NCBI RefSeq assembly: GCF_051216895.1
Contig: NZ_JBPKAO010000001.1
Location: 372,001-436,000, forward strand
Direction: 5' to 3'
Source of the DNA: Aquipuribacter sp051216895
GTDB taxonomy: Bacteria; Actinomycetota; Actinomycetes; Actinomycetales; JBBAYJ01
DNA length: 64,000 bases
Below the pieces are notes generated by a model. The model was not told where the DNA came from. It was given only the letters and a program-made list of their open reading frames with translations, and made no database searches. Made by a program: the position numbers and the translations under genes. Each line of letters starts with the position of its first letter. The stretch's first letter is position 1. This document shows positions 6,343 to 16,179 of this stretch, in pieces.

Positions 6343-9147
6343 ATGGCAGACGAGGCGCGTCCGATCCTCGCCCTGTACCGCCGGTACCGCCCGGACACGT
6401 TCGAGCAGGTCGTCGGCCAGGACCACGCCATCACCCCCATCACGGCCGCCCTGGCCAAGGGGCGGATCAACCACGCCTACCTGTTCTCCGGCCCGCGCGG
6501 CTGCGGCAAGACGACCAGCGCCCGGGTCCTCGCGCGTTCGCTCAACTGCGTCCAGGGGCCCACCCCCACGCCGTGCGGGCAGTGCCCGTCCTGCGTGGAC
6601 CTGGCCAACGGCAGCACCGGCAGCCTCGACGTCATCGAGATCGACGCCGCCAGCCACCGCGGCATCGACGACGCCCGGGACCTGCGCGAGCGGGTGGCCA
6701 ACTTCCCGGTCCGCGACCGGTACAAGGTCGTCATCATCGACGAGGCGCACCAGATCACCACCGACGCGTTCAGCGCCCTGCTCAAGGTGGTCGAGGAGCC
6801 GCCGGAGCACGTCGTGTTCGTGTTCGCGACCACCGAGCCGGAGAAGGTCCTCGGCACCATCCGCTCCCGGACCCACCACTTCCCGTTCCGGCTGGTGCCG
6901 CCCGCCCGCCTGCTGCAGCACCTCGAGGACGTCTGCCGCCGCGAGGGGGTCACCGTCGAGCCGGCCGCGCTGTCGCTGGTCATCCGCGCCGGCGGCGGGT
7001 CGGTGCGGGACTCGATGTCGGTGCTGGACCAGCTGATCGCCGGTGCCGACGGCGACGTCGACGTGCACCTGGCCACCAACCTGCTCGGCTACGTCCCGGA
7101 GTCGCTGCTGGACGACCTGGTCGACGCGCTCGCCGCGGTCGACGGGGCCGCGGCGTTCGCGTCGGTGCACCACGCCGTGGAGTCCGGCCACGACCCGCGC
7201 CGCTACACCAACGAGCTGCTCGAGCGGCTACGGACCCTGGTCATCGTGTCGCGGGTGGGCGAGGGGGCGGCCGCGGTGCTGCCCGAGGTCCCCGAGGACG
7301 CCTTCGAGCGGCTCCGGCACCAGGCCTCGCGGTTCGGCCACGCCGAGCTGTCCCGGGCCGCCGACGTGGTCGCCGCCGCCCTGGGTGAGATGGCGGGCGC
7401 CACCAGCCCGCGCCTGCTCCTGGAGCTGCTCGTCGCGCGGCTGCTCGTCGTGGGGGCCGACGACGACGGTGCGGTGCCGACCCGGGTCGAGCGGCTGGAG
7501 CGTCAGCTGGCGGCGCTGGGCGAGGGCGGGGCGTTGCCGCGGCCCCAGCCGCGGTCGGCGCCGGCAGCGCAGCCTGAGCCCCGGCAGCCTGAGCCGCGGC
7601 CGTCCGAGCCGCGGCTGTCCGAGCCGCGGCATTCCGAGCCGCGGCAGCCTGAGCCGCAGCCGTCCGAGCCGCGGCCGCCCGAGCCGCGGCATTCCGAGCC
7701 GCGGCAGCCTGAGCCGCAGCCGTCCGAGCCGCGGCCGCCCGAGCCGCGGCATTCCGAGCCGCGGCAGCCTGAGCCGCAGCGGGCGACCCGGCCGACAGCA
7801 CCGCCCCCTCAGCAGCAGCCCGCCACCCAGCAGCGCCCGGACCACCAGACCCCGCCCGAGCCGCGTCCACGCGACGCGGCCGGGGCGCCGGGCTCCACCG
7901 CCGGGACCCCTGCGACCCCGGACTGGCCGGCCACCGCCGGTCGACCCCTCGACCCCAGGACGGCCCCGGCGCCCTCGGACCGGACCGCCGAGCGCTCCGG
8001 CGAGCCCGCCGCACCGCAGGACCCCGCCGCACCTCGGGACCCTGCCGCGCGACGGGACCCCGCCGCACTTCGGGACCCCGCCGCGCGACGAGACCCCGCC
8101 GCACCTCGGGCCTCCGCCGCGCGACGGGCACCCGCCGCACCGCGGGACCCCGCCGCACCGCGGGCGCCCGCCGCACCGCAGGACCCCGCCGCACCGCGGG
8201 CGCCCGCCGCACCGCAGGACCCCGCCGCACCGCGGGCGCCCGCCGCACCGCAGGACCCCGCCGCACCGCGGGCGCCCGCCGCACCGCAGGACCCCGCCGC
8301 ACCTCGGGACCCCGCCGCGCGACGGGACCCCGCCGCACCTCGGGACCCCGCCGCGCGACGGGACCCCGCCGCACCGCGGGACCCCGCCGCACCGCGGGAG
8401 CCCGCCGCACCGCGGGAGCCCGCCGCACCGCGGTCCGACGGCCCGGCGGACCGGCCCCCGACGCAGGCCCCCCCGACCCCGCCCCCGGCGGGGTCCGGGC
8501 CCGACGGCGGGACCGACGCAGGCGGTGTCACGGTCGAGGTCGTCCGTCGGACCTGGGACCAGGTGGTCGACCGGCTCCGCACCATCCGACGGCTGACCTG
8601 GACCCTGGTCAGCGAGAACGCCCAGGTCCTGGCCCTGGACGGCCAGAGCCTCACCCTCGGCTTCCCCACCCAGGGGCTGGCCGACGCGTTCAACCAGCGT
8701 GGCCACTCCGACTGCGTCAAGGAGGCCCTGGTCGAGACCCTGGGCGTCGAGCGCAAGGCGGTCGGGGTCGTCGGGGGCCGTGGTGCCGGGGGGGCCCCGC
8801 CCGTCGACCCCGGCCCCGCCGAGCCCGACCCCGGTCCCGACGACGGCCCGGCCCCCCTGGGCGCGGACGGGTGGCCCGTCGTCACCGGCCCCAGCGCCCG
8901 GACGGTGCCGTCCGCGGCCCGACCCGCCGCCCCGGGCGGGGGCGACCCGGGGGCACCGGCGGTGCAGGAGGCCCCGGCCCGCACCCGTCCACGGGTCGAG
9001 CCGATCGCGCCGGAACCAGCCGTGGACGACGTCGTGTCCCGCGACGACCCGAGCGCCGACGTCGACGGCTCGGGCCACGGCACCGACGTGCTCACCCGGC
9101 TGCTCGGCGCGCAGGTGATCCAGGACGACCGCACGGACGGCACCTGA
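6343..9147 (+). CDS. dnaX: DNA polymerase III subunits gamma/tau
   Basis: Clamp-loader ATPase that loads the sliding clamp and couples polymerase to helicase. The 934-residue product starts at ATG 6343 (MADEARPILALYRRYRPDTF). AAA+ features: Walker A GPRGCGKT (residues 50-57), zinc-binding Cys69, 78, 81 and 84, DEAH at 133-136, and sensor/arginine-finger region TTEPEKVLGTIRSRTHHF. After domain III (to about residue 400) comes a linker of roughly 320 residues made of proline-rich repeats, then a conserved block near 728-790 (WDQVVDRLRTIRRLTWTLV) and a second disordered tail. The product is far longer than E. coli tau (643). No A-rich frameshift slip site is visible. recR follows 54 bp downstream, the usual dnaX-recR order. 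Confidence 0.96.
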   Translation: MADEARPILALYRRYRPDTFEQVVGQDHAITPITAALAKGRINHAYLFSGPRGCGKTTSARVLARSLNCVQGPTPTPCGQCPSCVDLANGSTGSLDVIEIDAASHRGIDDARDLRERVANFPVRDRYKVVIIDEAHQITTDAFSALLKVVEEPPEHVVFVFATTEPEKVLGTIRSRTHHFPFRLVPPARLLQHLEDVCRREGVTVEPAALSLVIRAGGGSVRDSMSVLDQLIAGADGDVDVHLATNLLGYVPESLLDDLVDALAAVDGAAAFASVHHAVESGHDPRRYTNELLERLRTLVIVSRVGEGAAAVLPEVPEDAFERLRHQASRFGHAELSRAADVVAAALGEMAGATSPRLLLELLVARLLVVGADDDGAVPTRVERLERQLAALGEGGALPRPQPRSAPAAQPEPRQPEPRPSEPRLSEPRHSEPRQPEPQPSEPRPPEPRHSEPRQPEPQPSEPRPPEPRHSEPRQPEPQRATRPTAPPPQQQPATQQRPDHQTPPEPRPRDAAGAPGSTAGTPATPDWPATAGRPLDPRTAPAPSDRTAERSGEPAAPQDPAAPRDPAARRDPAALRDPAARRDPAAPRASAARRAPAAPRDPAAPRAPAAPQDPAAPRAPAAPQDPAAPRAPAAPQDPAAPRAPAAPQDPAAPRDPAARRDPAAPRDPAARRDPAAPRDPAAPREPAAPREPAAPRSDGPADRPPTQAPPTPPPAGSGPDGGTDAGGVTVEVVRRTWDQVVDRLRTIRRLTWTLVSENAQVLALDGQSLTLGFPTQGLADAFNQRGHSDCVKEALVETLGVERKAVGVVGGRGAGGAPPVDPGPAEPDPGPDDGPAPLGADGWPVVTGPSARTVPSAARPAAPGGGDPGAPAVQEAPARTRPRVEPIAPEPAVDDVVSRDDPSADVDGSGHGTDVLTRLLGAQVIQDDRTDGT
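7621..7780 (+). repeat. 60-bp perfect tandem repeat inside dnaX
   Basis: Bases 7621-7680 and 7681-7740 are identical, and the next 40 bases (7741-7780) match again: 2.67 exact copies. Each 60-mer is itself four 15-bp units encoding pentapeptides of the type (S/P)EPR(H/Q/P). It encodes roughly residues 427-479 of the DnaX linker. Confidence 0.95.
8002..8433 (+). repeat. Array of 24 hexapeptide-coding 18-bp repeats inside dnaX
   Basis: Twenty-four consecutive 18-bp units encode hexapeptides of the type (D/A/E)PAA(P/R)(R/Q), residues 554-697 of DnaX. Four of the pairs form perfect 36-bp repeats (8146-8181, 8182-8217, 8218-8253, 8254-8289). The array keeps the frame, as expected for a flexible linker that grows and shrinks by slippage. 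Confidence 0.93.
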
Positions 9148-9201
9148 GGCCGACCCCGCGGCCGGGCGCGGCGGGGGTGCCGGGCGCCGTAGTCTCACGG
9201 G

Positions 9202-9801
9202 GTGTACGAAGGAGTGGTCGCTGACCTGATCGAGGAGCTCGGACGCCTGCCCGGCGTCGGTCCCAAGTCGGCGCAGCGCATCGCCTTCCACCTGCTCCAG
9301 GCCGACCCGGAGGACGTGACCCGGCTGTCGGAGGTGCTCGCGCAGGTCAAGGCCCGGGTCCGCTTCTGCGACGTCTGCGGCAACGTGTCCGAGGAGGAGC
9401 GCTGCCGGATCTGCCGCGACCCCCGCCGCGACCCGGCCGTCATCTGCGTCGTCGAGGAGCCCCGCGACGTCGTGGCCATCGAGAAGACGCGGGAGTTCCG
9501 CGGGCTCTACCACGTGCTCGGCGGCGCGATCAGCCCCATCGACGGCATCGGCCCCAACGAACTGCGCATCCGAGAGCTGATGGGCAGGCTGGCCTCGGAC
9601 CAGGTCACCGAGCTGATCCTGGCCACCGACCCGAACCTGGAGGGCGAGGCCACGGCGACGTACCTGGCCCGCCTCGTCAGGCCGATGGGGCTGCGGGTGA
9701 CCAGGCTGGCCAGCGGCCTCCCTGTGGGTGGAGACCTGGAGTACGCGGACGAGGTGACGCTCGGGAGGGCGTTCGAGGGACGGAGACTGATCGATGTCTG
9801 A
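9202..9801 (+). CDS. recR: Recombination mediator RecR
   Basis: A 199-residue protein of normal RecR length. The N-terminal helix-hairpin-helix (LPGVGPKSAQRIAFHLL) is followed by the zinc finger Cys56, 59, 68 and 71 and a Toprim domain (AVICVVEEPRDVVAIEKT, LATDPNLEGEATATYLA). RecR works with RecO (and RecF) to load RecA on gapped DNA. GTG 9202 is the start, giving the conserved YEGVVADLIEELGRLPG. It overlaps the DUF5063 gene by 8 bp. Confidence 0.97.
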   Translation: MYEGVVADLIEELGRLPGVGPKSAQRIAFHLLQADPEDVTRLSEVLAQVKARVRFCDVCGNVSEEERCRICRDPRRDPAVICVVEEPRDVVAIEKTREFRGLYHVLGGAISPIDGIGPNELRIRELMGRLASDQVTELILATDPNLEGEATATYLARLVRPMGLRVTRLASGLPVGGDLEYADEVTLGRAFEGRRLIDV

Positions 9802-10393
9802 CACCGGTGACGGCACGACGGGCACCACGAGCCGCGTCAGCGAGGGCGACGTGTCCCTGGCGGTCGAGGTGGCGGCCGAGGTCCAGGCCTTCCTCGACAC
9901 CACGACCCACGTGGCCGCCGGTGACGGCGAGGGCGCGGCGATCCCCCTGCTGCACCTGGCGCTGTCGCGGATCCTGGCCGTCGGCGCCCGGCTGGGGGCC
10001 ACGCGCGACGTCGTGCCGGCCGACCGGTTCGAACCCGACACCGGGCCGGAGCCGGACATGGACCCGTTGCGCCTGGGCCTGGTCGCGGCGCTCGGGGACC
10101 AGGACACCTACACCGAGACCGTCGACCCGCAGGGCGGCTCCGACGTCGCCATCGGCAGCCTCGCCGACGACCTGACCCAGGTGGCGTCTGACCTGGCCTA
10201 CGGGCTGCGGCACCTCGAGGCCGGACGGGTCGCGGAGGCGCTGTGGTGGTGGCAGTTCGCCTACCTGGCCACCTGGGGCCAGCGCGGCACCGCCGCCCAG
10301 CGGGCCCTCGTCTCGCTCATGGCCCACGCCCGGCTCGACGTGGACGCCGACGTGGCCGCCGAGGCCGAGTTCGAGGCCCTGCACGCCCGCTGA
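9794..10393 (+). CDS. DUF5063 domain protein
   Basis: A 199-residue, mainly helical, soluble, acidic protein. Recognisable blocks are the LLHLALSRILAVGARLGAT helix and EALWWWQFAYLATWGQR near the C-terminus, which fit the DUF5063 family usually found directly after recR in actinobacteria. Its start overlaps the recR stop by 8 bp, so the two are co-translated. No function is known. Confidence 0.82.
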   Translation: MSDTGDGTTGTTSRVSEGDVSLAVEVAAEVQAFLDTTTHVAAGDGEGAAIPLLHLALSRILAVGARLGATRDVVPADRFEPDTGPEPDMDPLRLGLVAALGDQDTYTETVDPQGGSDVAIGSLADDLTQVASDLAYGLRHLEAGRVAEALWWWQFAYLATWGQRGTAAQRALVSLMAHARLDVDADVAAEAEFEALHAR

Positions 10394-10403
10394 GGGCACC
10401 CGG

Positions 10404-11540
10404 TCAGGCGATGCGCTGGCCGACGGGGAGCCGGCCGACCGGGGTGCGCAGCCGGCGGACGGCCAGGGCCGTGGACCCGGCCACGAGGACGGCGTAGAAC
10501 GCCAGGCCCCACGGCCAGACCGGGGGCAGCGCGGCGCGCTCCGCCGCGCGGGCCCGGTCGTCCAGCTCGCTGCACCAGTCCACCGACAGGTCGGGACCCA
10601 GGCGGGCCTCCCGCGACACGTCGCCGAGACCGCGCAGCACGTCGGACCCCGAGGCAGGGTCGAGGTCGGGCTGCAGCGGGGCGGCGTCGGCGACCACCAC
10701 GTACGGGCTGGTGACCAGCAGCCACCAGGTCAGGTCGGTGCGCGGGAGGCTCTCCTGCGAGCGGCGCTCCACGCAGTCGGTGGGCCGGCCGGTGTCCGGG
10801 TCGTAGCCCGCGGGCTCGACGTAGGTGACGGTCTCCGTCGTGGTCAGCAGCGCCGAGGACAACGGCACGAGCAACGGCGAGACCACGGCCAGGCAGAACG
10901 CCACGAGGTACGACAGCACGACGCTCGCGACCGGCCGGACGACCACGGCCGACAGGCCCAGCCCGACGGCGGTCACCACGGCCAGCGACACCCCCACCAG
11001 CAGCACGATCACCAGCAGCCGGGTCAGGCTGGTGCCGCCGAGGGCGAACGCGACGACCAGCGACGGCAGGGCCCCGGCGAGCAGCGCCAGGGTGCCGCAC
11101 CAGGCCGCGAGCAGCTTGCCGACGGCGATCTCGGCGGGGCTCAGCAGCGTCACCTGCAGCGTGGCCAGCGTCCCGTCGCGGCTGTCACCGTTGATGCTCG
11201 TGGCGGCGAGCCCGGGGGCGACCAGCAGGCCGAACGACAGCACCACCAGCACCGTGACGCCGAACAGCACCGTGCCGGTGCCCGCGGTGATCGCGCCGCC
11301 CAGGGTCACCGTCGACAGCACCACCAGACCGCACAGCCCGGTCACCAACGTGGTCCACGCCGCCCACGCCACCAGCCACCGTCGGGCCCGCATCAGCCGA
11401 CGCAGCTCCAGCCAGGCCACCGTCCCCACCCCGTGCCGGGACACCCGCCACGTCGGGGTGCCGCCGGTCGGCCGGTCCCAGGAGGTCGGCGGCGCCTCCG
11501 CGCTGCGGCCCGGCCCGACCTCGCCCGTGGGTGCGCTCAC
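10404..11540 (-). CDS. ABC transporter permease (ABC-2 type)
   Basis: A 378-residue protein starting at GTG 11538-11540, whose GTGA overlaps the stop of the ATPase gene. After a polar N-terminus (about 50 residues) there are about six hydrophobic segments: two near residues 60-125, three at about 155-240 (GTLALLAGALPSLVVAF and onward), an extracytoplasmic domain rich in acidic residues with cysteines (about 255-345), and a final segment WPWGLAFYAVLVAGSTALAV. This is the ABC-2 exporter layout. The substrate is unknown. The open frame upstream of 11540 is out-of-frame with the ATPase and is not coding. Confidence 0.85.
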   Translation of the reverse strand: MSAPTGEVGPGRSAEAPPTSWDRPTGGTPTWRVSRHGVGTVAWLELRRLMRARRWLVAWAAWTTLVTGLCGLVVLSTVTLGGAITAGTGTVLFGVTVLVVLSFGLLVAPGLAATSINGDSRDGTLATLQVTLLSPAEIAVGKLLAAWCGTLALLAGALPSLVVAFALGGTSLTRLLVIVLLVGVSLAVVTAVGLGLSAVVVRPVASVVLSYLVAFCLAVVSPLLVPLSSALLTTTETVTYVEPAGYDPDTGRPTDCVERRSQESLPRTDLTWWLLVTSPYVVVADAAPLQPDLDPASGSDVLRGLGDVSREARLGPDLSVDWCSELDDRARAAERAALPPVWPWGLAFYAVLVAGSTALAVRRLRTPVGRLPVGQRIA

Positions 11541-12487
11541 CGCTCGGCCCTCCCGCCGTCGGGGCCGGTGAGCCCCAGGTACGTCTGCTCGATCCGGCCG
11601 GCGGTGGGCGCGAAGTGGCTCAACCGGACCCCCGACGTGACGAGGTCGGTGAGCAGGTCGGCCGCCTGCTGCTCGTCGGGCAGGGCGAGGTCCAGCGCAC
11701 CGGCCGGTCCGTCGACGGGGTGCAGCCCGCGCGCGGCCAGGGCGGTCACCAGGGCGGTCCGGTCCGGGCCCTGCAGCCGCCAGCCGGACCGGGCGTGGGC
11801 GCTCGCGAGGGCCTCGGGGGCCACGGTCCGCCCGTCGAGGACGTAGACGGCGCTGTCGGCGAGCTCGTCGAGCTCGCTGAGGACGTGGGAGCTGACCAGG
11901 ACGCACCGACCCCGCTCGGCCAGGGCCCGCAGCACGTGGCGCAGCTCCACGCGTGAACCGGGGTCCAGGCCGGAAGCGGGTTCGTCCAGCACGAGCACCT
12001 CCGGGTCGTGCACCAGGGCCCGGGCCAGCCCGAGCCGCTGCTTCTGCCCGCGGGACAGCACCCGGGCCGGGGCGCCGGCCAGGTCGCCCAGCCGGACCTG
12101 GTGCAGCAGCTCGTGCACCCGGACCTCGGCCACCGCGGGCGGCACCCGGTAGGCCCGGGCGAACACCTGCAGGTGCTCCACGACGGTCAGCGCGTCCCAG
12201 GCGCCGAACACGTCGGGCATCCAGCCCAGCCGGGCCCGGACCGCCGCGCCCTCGCCGGCGGGGTCGGCCCCGGCCACGCGGACCGTGCCGGCGTCGGGGG
12301 CCAGCAGACCGGCGACCATCAGCATGAGCGTGGTCTTGCCGGAGCCGTTCGGCCCGACCAGGGCCGTGACCTGCCCCGCGGGTGCCGCGAGGCTCATGTC
12401 GACGACGGCGTGCACGGGACCGAACGAGCGACGGACCCCGACCACCTGGATCCCGTCCGCCTGCGATGCGCCGTCCGAGCCGGTCAT
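11537..12487 (-). CDS. ABC transporter ATP-binding protein
   Basis: A 316-residue ATPase with Walker A GPNGSGKTT, Q-loop GWMPDVFG (position of the usual Q taken by other residues), signature LSRGQKQRLGLARAL, Walker B VLVLDEPASGLD and switch histidine in SSHVLSELD. It carries a C-terminal extension of about 90 residues, as in drug/antibiotic-type and Nod-type exporters. ATG 12487 (MTGSDG) is preferred over ATG 12505. It pairs with the permease gene it overlaps. Confidence 0.9.
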   Translation of the reverse strand: MTGSDGASQADGIQVVGVRRSFGPVHAVVDMSLAAPAGQVTALVGPNGSGKTTLMLMVAGLLAPDAGTVRVAGADPAGEGAAVRARLGWMPDVFGAWDALTVVEHLQVFARAYRVPPAVAEVRVHELLHQVRLGDLAGAPARVLSRGQKQRLGLARALVHDPEVLVLDEPASGLDPGSRVELRHVLRALAERGRCVLVSSHVLSELDELADSAVYVLDGRTVAPEALASAHARSGWRLQGPDRTALVTALAARGLHPVDGPAGALDLALPDEQQAADLLTDLVTSGVRLSHFAPTAGRIEQTYLGLTGPDGGRAER

Positions 12488-12609
12488 GCGCCCAGCATGC
12501 AGCACCGCGGATCGAGGGTGGGGGAGCCTCGGTAGACTCCGGCCGCCTCCACCCGAGCGGGGGAGCGCGGGACGGCTGACGTCCCAGAGCCTCGGAGGTG
12601 GTCCGTCCC

Positions 12610-13917
12610 ATGGGTGTGGTCGTGCAGAAGTACGGCGGGTCCAGCGTCAGCGACGCCGCCGCCGTCAAGCGCGTCGCCCAGCGCATCGTCCGTACGGTGC
12701 AGGCCGGCAACAAGGTGTGCGTGGTCGTGTCCGCCATGGGCGACACCACCGACGAGCTGCTGGAGCTGGCCGAGCAGGTCACCCCGACCCCGCCCGGCCG
12801 GGAGCTGGACATGCTCCTGACCGCCGGTGAGCGGATCAGCATGGCGGTCCTGGCCATGGCGATCCAGAACCTGGGTCACGAGGCGCGCTCGTTCACGGGG
12901 TCGCAGGCCGGGGTCATCACCGACTCCAGCCACGGCAAGGCCCGGATCATCGACGTCACGCCCGGGCGGATCAGCACGGCGCTCGAGGAGGGCGCCATCG
13001 CGATCGTCGCCGGGTTCCAGGGCGTCAGCCAGGACACCAAGGACATCACCACGCTCGGTCGTGGCGGCTCGGACACCACGGCCGTGGCGCTGGCCGCGGC
13101 CCTCGAGGCCGACGTCTGCGAGATCTACACCGACGTGGACGGCGTGTTCAGCGCCGACCCGCGGATCGTGGCCACCGCCCGCCGGCTCGACACCGTCACC
13201 TACGAGGAGATGCTGGAGCTGGCCGCCAACGGCGCCAAGATCCTGCACCTGCGCTGCGTGGAGTACGCCCGCCGCTACGGCATCCCCGTGCACGTGCGCA
13301 GCTCGTTCTCCGACCGCACCGGCACCACCGTCACCGGCAGCATGTTCGATCCCCCGGCCCGACGGCCGGATGGGGCCCCCAGTGAGGAGCGCAGCATGGA
13401 GCAGCCCATCATCGCCGGCGTCGCGCACGACCGCAGCGAGGCCAAGATCACCGTCGTCGGCGTCCCCGACGTCCCGGGCAAGGCGGCCGCGATCTTCCAG
13501 GAGGTCGCCCGCGCCGGCGTCAACATCGACATGATCGTGCAGAACGTGTCGGCCGCGCAGACGGGTCTGACCGACGTGTCGTTCACGCTGCCCAAGACCG
13601 ACGGTGCCGACGCCATGAACACCCTGCAGGGCGTGCAGTCGGAGATCGGGTTCACCCGGCTGCAGTACGACGACCAGATCGGCAAGGTCTCGCTCGTCGG
13701 TGCCGGCATGCGCAGCCACCCCGGCGTCTCGGCGACGTTCTTCGCCGCGCTGGCCGAGGCGGGCGTCAACATCGACGTCATCTCCACCTCCGAGATCCGG
13801 ATCTCGGTCGTCACCCACGCCGACAAGGTGGACGACGCCGTCCGCGCGGTGCACACGGCGTTCCAGCTGGACGCCGACCAGATCGAGGCCGTCGTGTACG
13901 GCGGGACAGGACGCTGA
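12610..13917 (+). CDS. ask: Aspartokinase
   Basis: First enzyme of the aspartate family pathway (lysine, threonine, methionine, diaminopimelate): it phosphorylates aspartate. The 435-residue product starts at ATG 12610, behind GGAGGTG (12595-12601), giving VVVQKYGGSSV. The kinase domain carries TLGRGGSDTTAVALAAAL and VDGVFSADPRI. Two ACT domains follow (about residues 265-430), where lysine and threonine normally inhibit. An in-frame start at 13396 probably gives a separate beta subunit. asd follows after 5 bp. Confidence 0.97.
   Translation: MGVVVQKYGGSSVSDAAAVKRVAQRIVRTVQAGNKVCVVVSAMGDTTDELLELAEQVTPTPPGRELDMLLTAGERISMAVLAMAIQNLGHEARSFTGSQAGVITDSSHGKARIIDVTPGRISTALEEGAIAIVAGFQGVSQDTKDITTLGRGGSDTTAVALAAALEADVCEIYTDVDGVFSADPRIVATARRLDTVTYEEMLELAANGAKILHLRCVEYARRYGIPVHVRSSFSDRTGTTVTGSMFDPPARRPDGAPSEERSMEQPIIAGVAHDRSEAKITVVGVPDVPGKAAAIFQEVARAGVNIDMIVQNVSAAQTGLTDVSFTLPKTDGADAMNTLQGVQSEIGFTRLQYDDQIGKVSLVGAGMRSHPGVSATFFAALAEAGVNIDVISTSEIRISVVTHADKVDDAVRAVHTAFQLDADQIEAVVYGGTGR
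13384..13398 (+). promoter_or_regulatory. Internal ribosome-binding site and start for aspartokinase beta subunit
   Basis: Inside ask, GAGGAG (13384-13389) stands 6 bp before ATG 13396. The product from there would be 173 residues beginning MEQPIIAGVAHDRSEAK, which is only the two ACT domains. Corynebacterium and other actinobacteria are known to make an alpha2-beta2 aspartokinase from exactly such an in-frame internal start (there MEEAVLTGVA...). Confidence 0.7.
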
Positions 13918-13922
13918 GGACG

Positions 13923-15052
<1,130 letters not shown>

Positions 15053-15056
<4 letters not shown>

Positions 15057-16042
15057 CCCGCCCCGGCCGCACCGGCCCCGACGGCCCCGGCGGCCAAGGT
15101 CCAGGTCGCACCCGGCGCGGCGCCCGCCGGGCCGCACGCCTGGCCGGGGCGACGGTGCTGACCGGCGCCGGGGTCCTGGGCTGGTCGTTGCTGGAGGCCC
15201 GCGCCCACGCCCTGCGGCGCGTCGACGTCCCCGTCCTGGAGCCCGGGGCGGCGCCGCTGCGGGTGCTGCACCTGTCCGACCTGCACCTGACGCCCCGGAA
15301 CACCCACCGGCGGGACTGGGTCGCGGGCCTCGCCGCGCTGGAGCCCGACCTGACCGTGGTCACCGGCGACATGCTCGCCCACGTCGACGCGGTGCCCACC
15401 GTGCTGGCGGCCCTCGGCGGGCTCCTGGAGCGGCCGGGCGTGTTCGTGCTGGGGTCCAACGACTACCACGCGCCCGAGCTACGGAACCCGCTGCGCTACT
15501 TCCTCGGGCCCAGCGAGCTGGACCTCCGGCCCACACCGCTGCCGACGGCCGACCTGACCGGTGCGCTCACCGGGGCGGGCTGGCTCGACCTGGACAACGC
15601 CCGCGGCACCCTGCAGCTGCTGGGCCGCACGGTGCGCTTCGTCGGGGTGGACGACCCCCACCTGCGGCGGGACCGGATGCCCCCGCCGGAGCACGGCCGC
15701 CGGGCCAGCGGGCTCCGCATCGGGGTGAGCCACGCCCCCTACCGGCGCGTGCTCAGCGCCATGGCCGAGGACGGGGCCGACCTGGTGCTCGCCGGTCACA
15801 CCCACGGCGGCCAGGTGTGCGTGCCCGGGTTCGGTGCGCTGGTGACCAACTGCGACCTGCCGCCCCGGTACGCGAAGGGCCTGTTCGCGTGGCCCTCCGA
15901 CGTGCCGGCCCGCGACGGCTTCAGCGCGCCGCGGTCGTCCTGGGTCAACGTGAGCGCCGGGCTGGGGACGAGCCCGTTCACCCCGGTGCGGCTCGCCTGC
16001 CGGCCGGAGGCCTCGCTGCTGACGCTGGTGCCCCGGGTCTGA
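15053..16042 (+). CDS. Calcineurin-type metallophosphoesterase, membrane-anchored
   Basis: A 329-residue protein with an N-terminal basic stretch and one hydrophobic segment (ATVLTGAGVLGWSLL, about residues 33-47), then the metallophosphoesterase motifs: LHLSDLHL, VVTGDMLA (GD), GSNDYH (GN[H/D] variant), SHAP and GHTHGGQV. Relatives sit next to ponA-type genes in actinobacteria (Rv3683 in M. tuberculosis). The substrate is unknown; YkuE-like enzymes are suggested to act on lipid or cell-wall phosphoesters. GTG start overlaps the asd stop (GTGA). Confidence 0.88.
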
Positions 16043-16179
16043 CGGGCGGCCTCGTCGTCCGGGTCCGGGGGGCGACGGCTCGACGGTACGGTGGTCCGGG
16101 TCGAGCCCCGGCGTGTCAGCGGGGCCGGCGAGGGAGGGACGCCGGACGGCGTCCGCGGGTGACACGAGCTGGAGGAGCG

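Noticed and set aside
7621..8433. Repeats in dnaX considered as a CRISPR array
   Set aside because: No spacers; units are 15-60 bp, keep the reading frame and encode a proline-rich linker.
6343..9147. Programmed frameshift in dnaX to make gamma
   Set aside because: No A-rich slippery heptamer with a downstream hairpin was seen.
7228..10107. 959-codon open frame on the minus strand over dnaX-recR
   Set aside because: Shadow of a GC-rich gene: repeats of dnaX read backwards, no family resemblance, while the plus strand encodes clear DnaX and RecR.
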